Shown: positions 40,191 through 51,779 of the stretch, piece by piece
How positions within the stretch are numbered: position 1 is the first letter of the stretch
Layout of the letters: every line of letters starts with the position of its first letter
Source of the DNA: Sequoia sempervirens
Taxonomy: Eukaryota; Streptophyta; Pinopsida; Cupressales; Cupressaceae
DNA length: 64,000 nucleotides
Assembly (NCBI GenBank): GCA_007258455.2
Contig: VDFB02262721.1
Coordinates: forward strand, 116,529-180,528
Direction: 5' to 3'
Notes under the pieces: model-generated
Seen by the model: only the letters and a program-made list of their open reading frames with translations
Told to the model about the DNA's origin: nothing
The model's database searches: none
Program-made: the position numbers and the translations under genes

Positions 40191-43100
40191 ATGACTACAG
40201 AGAAGTCTATATCTGAGTTGATACAAGAACTGCCCACGCTTATGAGAGATCCTGACATTAAAGGGGAAGACTCAAGGATTGCTGCAAAATCTAAATGTTT
40301 GGATGGGAAGGCTGCCTTGACATATGAAGGATGTGTGACAGAGCCCCAAAATACTCCCTTAGACTTGCATGCGATTGGAAATAATGAAGATTGGTTTGGT
40401 GAAAGAAGCAAAACAGCAGTCTTGAATTCTAATTCGGATTCATTCAATGATGGCTTTGAGACTCTAATGAACACACTAATGAAGAGCATGTTAAGGGTAG
40501 TTTTGGTGGTGTTGTAGAATCAGCTTATGACTACTTTCATAGTGATAATGTTTATGATGATTCAAATGAGTTCATATCTAATCATGTTGAAGATTTGGTG
40601 AGGGATAATTCTCTACTTGTTGTTGACCCAACTTCCCAAGAGTTTTCACATGAAGAGTTTGTGACAAGTAACCAAGAAGACCTCTTTGGTGTTCATGGTA
40701 CTGCTAATGATGAAATCAGTAACATACCTACTCATAATAGGTCCATTGAAGATAAGAATGATAGAGTTACCCAAAAAGCTAGCATTGAAGATTCTTTGCT
40801 CCATTACAATGATGGTGTCAAGGGTGGTTTTGGGTTTGATCTTCAAACCAAGTCTTTGGAGAGAAATACTTATGAAGATATCAGTTTAAGTCAGTTGGGA
40901 GGTGATTTATTCAAAGAATCAACACCCCAAGAAGAGTGCGATGAACATTTTTCATTTGATCAAACAATCAGCCCCTTAGCATTTGGGATCCGGGTGTGAA
41001 GGCACCTAGCAATGACAAGGAACCTGTGTGGGATGAATTTCCCTTTGATCCCGATGAAGCTCAAAATTTAGATTGCATTGCAAGCTATGAGGTGGCCGTT
41101 GGAGGAGAAGGTGTCTTTGAAGAAGAAGTTTGTTTGGCAAAGCTCCATAATAAACCCTTTGAAGTGGTTGCAGCCACTAAGGAGGAGTATGTTGCTATCA
41201 GAACTTTCACAACAGCATTCAACAATGACTCATTGATCGAGTTGGGGGCTGCCATAACCTTTAATGAGTTAGTGAGGGGAAAGTAGAGTTAGAAGACCAT
41301 ATGGCTCTTGAGGATGAAAAGTTTAAAGGGGTTCTCAAACATAAATCTGATTTATCTAATCATGAAGATGGTTTAAAGTAGAAGCTCGAAGAATTTGTAG
41401 AGTCTGATCCTCTTCTTGATATTGAGCATTTTCAGCTAGTTGGTGGAGAAAGACAAGAGTCTTGGAGTAGCTATGGGGGCAGTGATTGCAAGAAACAAAG
41501 TTCTGATTTTTTCTTGCAGCCTATCAACAGTTCACCATCTTTGCATTCTTATGAGTGGGCATGTCAATTCAAGGTGTCCGTTGAAAATGAACTGCGAGCT
41601 CTATCTAGATTTGACCAAACACACAGTTTGATAGAAGAACTCCACTGGAAAGCTCAAATTGATGAGAGATAGAAAGGTGTTAAGGATGAAGTTGCTCTCC
41701 CTAATCTGCAGCTTATCAAAGACTTTTTGGAAACATTGAAGTCAGAGTAAATACACTTGATTGGAGATCGAGATTATGCTATTGAGTTCGCAAAGAAAAC
41801 CCTTAGTGCATTCCAAGGAAAAGAGAGAAAGGTTGATGAGCTTACTCTTGAGCTTGAATCAACAAAAGATATGTTAGAAAATACTCAAGTGGCATTAATG
41901 GAGGTAGAAGAGCAGCTAGCTGATTTCATACTTTCTAGGGAGCAAGAGAATGAACAAAGAGTTGAAGAAATCGAGCAAGTAATTGGAGAGCTTGATAGTC
42001 TTCAAGAGGAGTTTGATCTAGAAAGCGTCACAAGAAAATTAGAAGTTGCATGTGTGGATTTGGATTAGCAAGATGAAAGGGACGACTTCCAAGTCTTTGA
42101 CAATCCTCTCTATGAAGTGGGTGCAGAAGCGACTTATGACAATTCTCTTTTTGTTTTGGAAAATGAGTCATTGTGGTGAAGTGACCAAGCATGAGTTCGA
42201 GTATAATTTCCAATCTATGGATGCTTTGATATCACTCCATGAGGATGTGCCACGTTTTGTGATTAGTAATCTTCTGAGGCTGCTTGATACTGAATGCACA
42301 AGTGAGGTTGAGGATGAAGACTCCATTTGGGGAGTGTTGAATCAGGGTGGTTTCAACATCTTTGACATCAAGGTGTTAATAAAACAAGTCTTGGTAGCTG
42401 CTGGTAACTTCATTACAGTAGCAAGGAGTGAATATTTCAGACTTGTTACTCATGAAGTAGGGGAGAAAGATGGCCCAGAACATGGTGTTTGCACGGTTGT
42501 CAATCCATCCCTTTGGTTGAGTGATGTTTTAGCTCATACTAGTCTATTTTGGGAGTTGGATTTGAGGTCATCTAATGTTTCATGCTCCAATGTTGTTGAA
42601 GCTTTCATGGATAGGCTTTAGAGGTTAACTAGAAGAGACACCAACTTCATGAGTATGCATTTGGTCCTTACTGGCACTTGGGATGTGTTGAGTTTTCTTT
42701 CCGTTGTGTTGGAGATCATTTTCGGTTGGGTATCCATGCTTGAGATCCTCAACATGGGTTGATGGAGCTTATTACATATGGAAAGGACTTTTGGAGGGAT
42801 AAGGATCAAATTATCAGATTTTTTGGTGCTGTCCCCTTCTTTACCAGCCACTTGATGGTCCCATTTGTTCATCAACAAATGGATTGGAGAGAAATTTTTA
42901 GTATAGGTTGGAGAGATGAACGGTTGGTTGCTTTTGGGAGTGATCCTTGGCTAAGACAAGGGCAGATTTTGAGACATGAGTTTGCTAATTGGAGGCAGAC
43001 CAACCACCTTACATGGGGAGTTACTCTCGTTTAGGAGAGTTGGTTCATCACTTCTTGTCAAAGAGGTGGTAGTTTTCAGTTGGAGGTTGCTCCAGTGTGT

Positions 43101-43776
43101 TTTCCAGCCACTTTTGAGATGTTATCATGCAACACAATGCTCATCTCACATGCTCAAACTTGGGAATTTCATTGGTGCTGTTGTTTTTCCTTGTGTAGAG
43201 TGCTAAAATCAGATTGTACTTCGCTGATTCCAGCCTTGAACAACAGTGATTATTTATTTCTTCAAACCTATCCTATTCTCAGAGTTCAACACATGGAGGT
43301 TTGTGAAGCAAAGTTTGATAGTTTCTCCACAATATTGGTTCAGGACAGCGAACTTCCACATGCTTTGGTTTATCATTCTGAGACTCTTGGAGTTGGAATT
43401 GTAGGAGTTTTTCAGAAATCTTCATGGTTGTATCAGAATAATTTAGAGGAGGCCAAGAAGATTCATGTGGAGCTATGAGTATGAGTTTGTTGAGCTCTTG
43501 CAAAGGATTGCTTTCCTCCTTGCAAGAAGATTTGGTGATGTCACATTTGTAGTCGTGGCTCTGTTAGATATCACATGGAGACATGTTGAAGAGTTTGATT
43601 TTGAGTTGAGTAGACTCTCTTTCCTATTGCCTAGGATTGTGATAGACAATGGCATTGTTGATATTGATGACTCAGAGCTTTTTGGGCATGAGATGCTGTA
43701 TGCTACTGATTCCAGTTCCTTCAACATAAGTTTCATGGATGGTAACATTTTGGAGTTAGCATGGTGTTTTCACTGA
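40191..43776 (+). pseudogene. Element B decayed ORF, acidic with coiled coil, family unknown
   Basis: A chain of long open stretches, all on the + strand, broken by at least four frame changes and several stops: 40191-40517, 40520-40999, 40996-41286, 41290-42068, 42160-42621, 42750-43034 and 43465-43776. The first ATG with a plausible context is 40191 (M-T-T-E-K-S-I-S-E-L-I-Q). The product is very acidic; 41790-42030 is a heptad-like, Glu-rich coiled coil. I see no zinc knuckle, no D-S/T-G protease, no RT YxDD-type motif and no integrase D-D-E. It could be a diverged gag-like protein, a captured host sequence, or an accessory protein of this element family. I do not recognise it. Confidence 0.5.
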
Positions 43777-43916
43777 TGTGATCAGAGTGGTGCAACATCG
43801 GCATGGTGGGTCTTTCTTGAGATGGATATGGGACCCTGGGATCGTACATGGTTTGGTATGGATCAGTTTAAATGTTTTTGGAGTTGTGGTGGCATTGCTT
43901 GAGGACAAACAATTTT

Positions 43917-43929
43917 GGGAAGGGCGGAC
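43917..43929 (+). other. Element B polypurine tract
   Basis: GGGAAGGGCGGAC directly before the right LTR, preceded by CTTGAGGACAAACAATTTT, wording typical of the 3' end of plant Gypsy-derived elements. Confidence 0.7.
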
Positions 43930-44194
43930 TGTAATGTCCCCATTTTTAGCATTACGCTTTCCGGCGACTGTTAGCCTATCCTAGCCTATCCTCGGATGTC
44001 TGTAGGCTAGTCAGATGTAAAATTAGGGTTTCCTATTTTATAGGAGGATACTTTGGCAGTTTTGGAGGCTTGCATGTTGGAGTTTTGTAGTTTGGATTCT
44101 GGATTCCTATTGGGTTTTCAGACAGCTTCGCAGTGGTGTGACATGTAACTGAAACAGGTAACTTTTTTGGACTTACTATTTTTAGTAAGCTACG
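43930..44194 (+). repeat. Element B 3' LTR, first fragment
   Basis: TGTAATGTCCCC..., aligned to 38027 onward with an extra copy of CTAGCCTATC. It ends at the target duplication CTACG (44190-44194), where Gypsy F is inserted. Confidence 0.9.
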
Positions 44195-45271
44195 TGTTAG
44201 AATTGTAAAATTTTGAAAATTTTATGGCTGTCTGTACTCTTAAGTTTGCTAAAATGCCCATACCATAAGCACAAGAATCTGCTTTGCATATCATGTTTGC
44301 CCATTCTTTAGTTTGTTTTCATCATTTGGTCCCATAGAATTCACCTGGCCCTGAGCATTTGAATGTATAAACTATATCGGCGTAACATGATGCAGGTCTC
44401 ACCGATCCATAAAGCATTTTATACTAACATATGTCTTTTTGCAGTCTGTCGGCAAGAGATCAGGATTGTCTTACCGATGAAATTTTATTTGGTAATACAC
44501 ATTGGGCAGACACAGTTCGCAGTCTCAGCGAAAGAAATATCCTATCGGCAAGACAATATGCATCGGGGTGAGTCATATCGAGCCTATTTGTGTCTTACCG
44601 ATCGAAGACATAGAGACATCGGCGAGACAAGAGCCGTCGGTGTAATGTCCCAAAGCATTCATCCGATCTTGCCGATAAGGCAAAGAAGGATTCAGTTGAT
44701 GTCATCGAGGTGAAGTCAGGGAGTCTTACCGACCCCCTATGTCACAACGACAAGTGTTGTATTGGTAAAGACTTGGCGACACATTTGGAGGGATTGGTCA
44801 TCAGCGAGACAGACTTCATCGGGGAGAGCTATGAAGGTCATACCGAGTGTTCTTCCATCGGCAGGAAAACCATTATGTCTTGGTGATCAGAATTGATGAA
44901 GAAAATAGTTCGAAGGAAATTTCTCCATAGGATATGAGTAATCTGTGGAACGTCTGGTCGACCCCCTATGTCACAACAATAGGACTTCATTGCCAAAAGT
45001 CATAGCGATACACTTGGGACCGAAAGGATAACTGTCGGGAAGACTCATAACATCGGTATAACTACAAGAGAACTTGGCGATAGAAGTGAAGATACAAATA
45101 GGCTATCCGTGAGACTCAGAACATCGATGAGATTGTGGGACACCAAAGCGATATATAATATGTGGTAGTCAGAGAGACTCAAGGCGTCGGCGAAACTATA
45201 GGATGTCTTTGCGGGTGTCTGATGAACGTTTGAAAAAGCCCGAATACAATAGATCGCCAAGATTTGAATAC

Positions 45272-45289
45272 GAAAGGACGCGTCCTTTC
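45272..45289 (+). promoter_or_regulatory. Perfect 18-bp palindrome upstream of LTR TATA
   Basis: GAAAGGACGCGTCCTTTC is fully self-complementary and ends 11 bp before TATAAAT at 45301. The placement fits a binding site for a dimeric transcription factor in U3. This is inferred from position and symmetry only. Confidence 0.5.
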
Positions 45290-45300
45290 AAATACCGATG

Positions 45301-45307
45301 TATAAAT
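45301..45307 (+). promoter_or_regulatory. TATA box in Gypsy F LTR
   Basis: TATAAAT, preceded by the palindrome at 45272-45289. It is the best TATA candidate in this LTR. Confidence 0.5.
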
Positions 45308-45911
45308 GTTCATTTTCGATTGTGGAAAGAGATAGATAGAGCAGAGAGCGAGTAATAAGTACAGTAGCATACAAAATGTTTTATAATTTTGAGACTATGA
45401 TGCATGTCTAAAACAATGGAGATTTCAATTGAATTTATTTGATGTGATGACATTTTTCCGGTTTCAGTTGTTTGTTGTGTTAATTAAAAGTATTGCTGAA
45501 GTTGTCTCCAAGGTTGATGTTTTCTAATTGTTTAAATTGATATATCAAGGATATTTTTCAGTTTATCAGTGCACACTTGCTGTATCTGTATGATTGGATT
45601 AATTGGTTCTTTCAAGGAAAGATTAAGTCCTTTTAGTCAGTCATAGTAATTAGGAAATCTCATTTGGATCATTAAGAAGAACTCAGTAGTCACATCCTTG
45701 CATGTTTATACCAGTTATAAACTTAAAATTGTATGCCAAACAATTTGAGTATCTGCCAGAAAGAAGTTATTCATTTCAGATTATCATTTGACTCCGTACA
45801 CCCAATAAGGCACTAGTCTCTACCATTCCATTGTTTAGTTTCATTCATTTTTTCATATGAACACATTAGATTTTAGCCTTGATATTGCTTATACAATTTG
45901 TACCAAAATAA

Positions 45912-46099
45912 TGTAAATGGTTAAAAGTCTTCTTGTATTAACATGGAAGAAAGCTTACAATTTATAGAGTGCATAAAGCACTGTAGATATTAATGATATC
46001 TACCTACAGACATTAAATGTCCATCTAACAGATAGAAAATATCTGACCTATTAAATACATTATTGACCATTAATAATAAAAGAGTAATATATTCTAACA
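45912..46099 (-). repeat. Copia C 3' LTR
   Basis: 188 bp. On the minus strand it starts TGTTAG, giving the last Cys codon and the TAG stop (46094-46096) of pol. Confidence 0.95.
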
Positions 46100-49000
46100 C
46101 CCTCCCTTAATGGTCAATCCATCAACAACACCAAGTTGCCCCCTGAATTTTACAAACTTATCGGGACTCAGAGACTTGGTGAGAATGTCTGCAGTCTGAT
46201 CCGCAGTTGGAACATACTGCAGCTGAACTGATCCGTCTTCTACCAGCTTGCGGATGTAGTGACAATGAAGCTCGACATGCTTGGTACGTTCATGGAAGAC
46301 TGGATTTTTGGCCAGTTTGAGCACCCCTTGGTTATCAGTGTACAAGGGAGAAGGTCCTGCTTGTGACATGTGCATGTCAGAAAGCATCTACGAAGCCAAA
46401 CTGCCTCACATGCTGCTTTAACGGCTGGGCGAGAGGAAGAGCCACTTGCTTTTGCTGGTCCATGTTACAGCACCTGTACCCAAACTGACATATACCAGAA
46501 GTAGATTTTCTATCATCCACGGAACCTGCCCAATCTGAGTCTGTGTAACACTGTAACCAATCAGCTTTGGATCTTTGCATCTGCCATACAAAATGCCATA
46601 GTCGGAAGTGCCCTTAACATATCTCAGCACCCGCTTCGCTGCAATCCAATGATCAGCTTTAGGAGCTGTCATGAAGTGAGAAATGTAGCTCACTGCAAAA
46701 CTGATGTCTGGTCTAGTGGCAGTGAGGTAGATGAGACTGCCCACTAGTTGCCTGAAGGTCGTTTCATCGACCGAAGGTGAATCAGAGTTAGCTGACAACT
46801 TTAGCCCCTTCTCCATAGGTGTGGAAGCAAGTTTGCAGTCCTGCATCCGGAATTTGTCAAGCAAACTTCTGGCATATTTTGACTGAGAGATGAAGATGCT
46901 ACCATCGGTCTACCAAACTTCAATACCCAAACAATAATGGAGAAGCCCCAGATTTGTCATGTCAAAAGCCTTACACAAAGCTTGTTTGATTGCCGCAATC
47001 AAATGTGTTGAACTACCAGTAATGATCAAATCGTCAACATAGACAACAAGAAATAGAATATCATCACCAGAGTGTTTGACATACAGATTACTGTCAGAAG
47101 GGCTGCGCTGAAAACCATGATCAACCAAGTACTGATCAATCTTGAAGTACCATGCACGGGGAGCCTGTTTCAGTCCATAGAGCGCTTTCACGAGTCTACA
47201 CACCTGATGTTCTTTGCCGACAACCTTGAAACCAGGAGGCTGCGTCATGTAGACTTCTTCCTGCAAATCACCGTTGAGGAAGGCACTCTTGACGTCCATC
47301 TGATGAACTGTCCAACCAAATTGGGCTGCAATAGCGAGAAGAAGACGAATTGTGCTCATCTTGGCAGTAGGAGCGAAGGTCTCCTCATAATCAATGCCCT
47401 CCCGCTGTGTGAATCCCCGAGCAACTAATCTGGCTTTGTACTTATCTAAAGTACCATCGGCATGATACTTGACCTTGTAAACCCATTTGCAGCTGATAGG
47501 TTTCTTCCCAAGGAGGAAGATCAGAAAGAACCCAAGTGTGATTCTTCAGAAGACTATGATATTCTGTCTGCATAGCCTGTTCCCACTCTGGAAGTCCTTT
47601 AGCCTCTGAATATGTATGAGGCTCGTAGATGCTGTGGATGTTGGCCATAAGAGCGAAGTTGACTGTGGACTGCTGCTTGCTCTTGCTACGAGTTGATCGA
47701 CCCTCAATGAGTTCATCATCATGAAGATCGCCGATTGTCTTGGCCCACCACTTAGGCCGACGAGTAGAAGTGCCAACATCTGAAACAGGAGTAACAACAT
47801 CTCCTGGGATTTCTGGAACAAAGTCATCTGGATGTGAATCCTGAGGAAAGTCAGGTGGTGCAAGATCATGATCAATAGACGCCTCATCTTCAGAGTTAGA
47901 ATGCTCTGAAGCCCTCCCATCATGGGAACCAAGAGGAAGACAAACACCCTCATCAGGAACCTTCATAGGCTGATCCGCAGGACTAGTAGTAGGAACAAAT
48001 GGACCAGTAGTCTCATCAATCACAACATCACGGCTGAATATGAGACGATCTGTCTCCACATCAACCAACCTGTAGGCTTTGTGATTGTCGCTGTAGCCAG
48101 TAAACATAAGTGTCTGGCTCTTGGAGTCCAACTTGGCACGTTTGGCGTCTGGAATCCATACATGAGCGTAGAACCGATGACTTTGAGATGGCCCACCTTA
48201 GGCTTGCGTCCTGACCAGGCTTCTTCAGGAGTCATCTTCTTAACGGCCTGTGTAGGTGACCGATTCAGGAGGTAGATTGCAGTGTAGATTGCTTCAGCCC
48301 AGTATTTCTTAGGTACATTTCTGTACTCGAGCATAGAACGAGCCATTTCAGCATTTCAGTAATGGTGCGATTCCTATGTTCAACAACACCATTCTGCTGA
48401 GGGGTGTAGGGTGTGGTAAGTTGGCGCTTAATGCCGTGTGTAGCACAAAAAGTAGAGAAGTCAGTTGAACAAAACTCCCCCCCATTATCTGACCTTAGAG
48501 TAACAATGTGAGACCCTGATTTCTTCTCAACTAAGGCTTTAAATTGCTGAAATGTGCTGAACACATTTGATTTATGTTTCATAAAATATACCCACATTTT
48601 CTGACTGAAATCATCAATAAACAATAAAAAGTACCTGGACCCAGTAACAGAAGGAGTGTTCATCGGTCCACATACATCAGCGTGAACTAGTTGAAGTACC
48701 TTGGAGGCTCGCCAAGAATCACCATCCGAGAACGGTGTCCGATGCTGCTTGCCAGCTTGACAGGCTCCACAAACTCCATGATTTTGAGTTTGGATCTCAG
48801 GTAGACCAACAACCAAACCTTCCCGAGAGAGCTGAGAGAGGTAGTGCACATTCAAGTGCCCATAACGATGCCAAAGTTTGCTGATGGTTGTACTTCGGGC
48901 AGCCAGAGCGTGCTCCTGAGAATCACCGGAATCAACAAGTCTATATAGACCATGATCCTCAAGTCCCATAGCAATTGTAGTACGAGTCTCCCAATCAACG

Positions 49001-49330
49001 ATGCTGCAAGTGGACGAGCTGAAAACAACATCTAACTGGGGACAATGCCACATGATCTGATTGACTAAGAGAAGGTTATGTTCCATGCCTGGAACATAGT
49101 AGACATTGAGAAAGAGTAAATTTCTTCCTCCTGAGTGAATCTGGACAGTGCCCTTACCAACAACTGTGTACTCTTCTCCTCCTCCAAAAATGACAGAATC
49201 CGAGAAGGGTTCGAACTTTGTGAACCAATCCCGACGATGAGTAAAATGCCGCGAAGCCCCTGAATCGATATACCAGGCAGAAGAATGTACTGGATCTGCA
49301 GTTCGCTTGGCCATAAAAGCATAGAATGCA
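46094..49330 (-). pseudogene. Copia C protease, integrase, RT, RNase H (broken)
   Basis: Protease WYIDSGASRHF intact (about 49250-49280). Integrase zinc region and core with ADVCGP, LRSDNGGEF and Glu in NGVVEHRNRT keep all catalytic acids. RT has [12 protein letters not shown] and LVVYVDDLIITGSS. RNase H motifs run from about 46650 to 46130. Breaks: an added base pair duplication near 48345, a frame change near 48170, another near 47508, a TAG (relative has Gln) near 46910, and frame changes near 46530 and 46390. The final L-T-I-K-G-G-C crosses the polypurine tract. Confidence 0.9.
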
Positions 49331-50186
49331 GACTCTTTCTGCTCAGTGTGCTTGGCGACATGTGCCTTCTGTTGAGATCCTCCCTGCTTCTTTTGTTCAG
49401 AAGCCAACTGAGTGCGACAATCAGCCTTAATGTGACCGTATTTGTGACAATAATTGCACTGAACGTTCTTCTTCTTCTTGCTGTCCTGAGAAGAACCAGA
49501 GCCTTTCGGCTGAGAAGATTGAGGCTTCCCTTTGTTCTTAGCAGAAGATTTGGTTGAGAACGCTTGCTCTGTGGAGGACGAATTGGCACTGCTTCCAAAC
49601 TGCTGTCTCCAACGATCCTGTTGTAGAAGCTTGTTACACAAGTCTGGAAACTTCAGGTCAACGTTTGTTGAAGTAATATTGAGCGTCTCAATGAAATGCT
49701 CGTAAGACTTTGGCAAACTCTTAAGAGTAATGACGACCATGTCCTCTTCCTCCATCTTTCGTCCAATGGCTTCCAGTTGGTCGCGAATCTCCTTGATCTT
49801 TGTCAGATGCTCTTGAAGAGTGGTGTGCTTCTCGTCCATCATTATTGAAAAAAGCATGTTCTTAAGAAAAAACGCACGACTCTTATCTGACGTTTCATGG
49901 AGATCCTTCAGGGTTGTCCATACCTCAGCAGCTGTTTTGCCTGACGGCACTTGTGGCAGTTGGTCGTCAAAGTGACGAAAGCTTGATGAGCATGACGGCT
50001 TCCCGGTGCTTCATCCCATTTATCCTGATCCTTTCCGGCTATAGTGGGTCGAGGTGAGTGCCCCAAGACGACCTGATCGAGACAACGATATTCAAAGATC
50101 GTTAGCATGCGCTGCTTCCAGGTGTTGTAATTCTTCCCGTTGAACTTTTGGCTGCTTTCGACCATTATGTTCGTGAGAGATGCCAT
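49331..50186 (-). pseudogene. Copia C gag (two frame changes)
   Basis: Begins M-A-S-L-T-N-I-M-V at 50186. UBN2-type gag with NYNTWKQRMLTIFEYRC, then frame changes near 50010 and 49975, after which the frame is open through LHETSDKSRAFFLKNMLFS, LKSLPKSYEHFIETLNIT and the intact knuckle CNYCHKYGHIKADC (about 49430-49470), and continues into protease. Confidence 0.9.
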
Positions 50187-51158
50187 CACATACCTCGCGG
50201 TCAAACTGGTGAAGGCAAGATAATGCAAAGAAAACAGAAATACAGAAATCCGAACACGGATTTTGAGGTTTTACTGAAAACCCAAAAAAGATAAATAAAA
50301 ACCTAGAAGGATGGAAGAATACCCAGAAAATTTTGACAACACAAATTTCGAGGCACAGAAAACGAGGTACCCAGAAAAATTTGAAAGCAACCCAGTTGAG
50401 ATCTCGCAAAAACCAAAAGGAATCTGTGATCAGAAAAAAATTTCGACTTCAAACTGAGGCACAAATTTTGAGGCATAGAAAACGAGGTACCCAGAAAAAA
50501 TGGACGACGACCCAGTTGAGATCTTGGGAAACCCAGAAGGAATCTGAAATAAAAATAATTTTTCGACTTCAAACGGAGGGTAAAAAACCCTAGTCGACTG
50601 TCAGAAACCCTAGGCAGCCATGAGAGCTGCAGAAATTGCAGAAACCAGCTGGAAATCACAAGAGTTCAAAACCAAAAAAAAAAACGTGTCTTTGGGAAAA
50701 CGCGATTTTTGGCGCTCAAAGAACAGATAAAAACGTGGCCTCAAAGAACCCACAAATCGCGAGCATAAGAAAACCAGAGAAGAAACGCGCTAAATTGCAG
50801 AAAATGGCTAAAAACCAGGGTCACGGCCGAGAAAGGAGGTGTAAATCGCGTAACGCGAAAACCCTTGCGCTTTTTAAAACAAACTTTTTTATAAGAGAAA
50901 AAGCCGACTTGAATCTCTAAACGTGCGCCAAACCGAGGTAGGAGATCCACGCCAGAGATAGGAAGAAACACGCGGGTCTAAACAGAAGGTCGACCAAAAA
51001 CAAACGCGTTTTAGATGTTGGCATAGAAAAACGCGACCTAGCCCACTAATTTACCCAGAAACAAACAAGACGATTGCGCTAAGGTTTCAGACAGAAAAAA
51101 TTTCGAAAATTTTCACTAAAAAATAGTATTATAAAATTTTCGAAAATGTTTTGCCCTA

Positions 51159-51171
51159 GGCTCTGATACCA
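51159..51171 (-). other. Copia C primer-binding site
   Basis: TGGTATCAGAGCC on the minus strand against the 5' LTR; a perfect initiator-Met-type site. Confidence 0.92.
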
Positions 51172-51359
51172 TGTAAATGGTTAAAAGTCTTCTTGTATTA
51201 ACATGGAAGAAAGCTTACAATTTATAGAGTGCATAAAGCACTGTAGATATTAATGATATCTACCTACAGACATTAAATGTCCATCTAACAGATAGAAAAT
51301 ATCTAACCTATTAAATACATTATTGACCATTAATAATAAAAGAGTAATATATTCTAACA
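51172..51359 (-). repeat. Copia C 5' LTR
   Basis: 188 bp, one base different from 45912-46099. The roughly 970-nt leader to its left (50187-51158) has no credible ORF. Confidence 0.95.
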
Positions 51360-51364
51360 AATAA

Positions 51365-51580
51365 AACTCATTTATCCACTCCCATTTGCCAGTGTGGGTA
51401 AATTGCTTTAGGAAATGAACAAATGTCAAGTCTGCTTTATTCAAATAGGTATACCCGCCTAGGTCTAGCAGCACCTAAAGAGAAGAAGGTTCAGATCATT
51501 TGGCCTTGTTTGTTACCCTGAAACGTTGTGAGAGCTTGGCAACCTCTCGTGGTTCAAACCTGCGTTTTTGAGAGCTAACA
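51365..51580 (+). repeat. Gypsy F 5' LTR, second fragment
   Basis: Continuation of 44195-45911 after removal of Copia C and one AATAA copy. It ends GAGAGCTAACA, the inverted complement of the LTR start TGTTAG. Confidence 0.85.
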
Positions 51581-51583
51581 AAT

Positions 51584-51601
51584 TGGCGACTCTGCTGGGG
51601 A
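51584..51601 (+). other. Gypsy F primer-binding site
   Basis: TGGCGACTCTGCTGGGGA, three bases after the LTR. This is not the initiator-Met type used by the other elements here; it is the wording I associate with Tat/Ogre-like Gypsy elements. A partial second copy, TGGCGACTCTGAC, lies at 51745-51757. Confidence 0.75.
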
Positions 51602-51779
51602 AATCATTTGCAGGATATCCGGTTGAAGATGATCATATAGAGTCATTGAAGAAAGATTCATAGTTTGAGAAGTTTCAGAAAGAGTGATTCCGTTGGGGAT
51701 ACAATCAAGAATAAATTCATTTTTCTCACTTTTAACAAAGTGAGTGGCGACTCTGACAAGAATATTGCATCAATTCAAC

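Larger units (their letters stand above)
44195..45911 (+). repeat. Gypsy F 5' LTR, first fragment
   Basis: Begins TGTTAGAATTG and is continued at 51365-51580 (ending GAGAGCTAACA), about 1.93 kb in total. Between 44390 and 45210 it consists largely of scattered, CpG-rich words of the type CATCGGCGAGAC and their reverse complement GTCTTACCGATG. Confidence 0.88.
45912..51359 (-). mobile_element. Copia-type LTR retrotransposon C, youngest insertion
   Basis: Minus-strand element of 5,448 bp inside the LTR of Gypsy F. Target duplication AATAA is at 45907-45911 and 51360-51364. The two 188-bp LTRs (TGTAAATGG...TTCTAACA on the + strand) differ at a single base (46045 G versus 51305 A). It has gag, CCHC knuckle, protease, integrase, RT and RNase H. 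Despite the near-identical LTRs, the polyprotein has several frame changes and stops. Confidence 0.95.
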
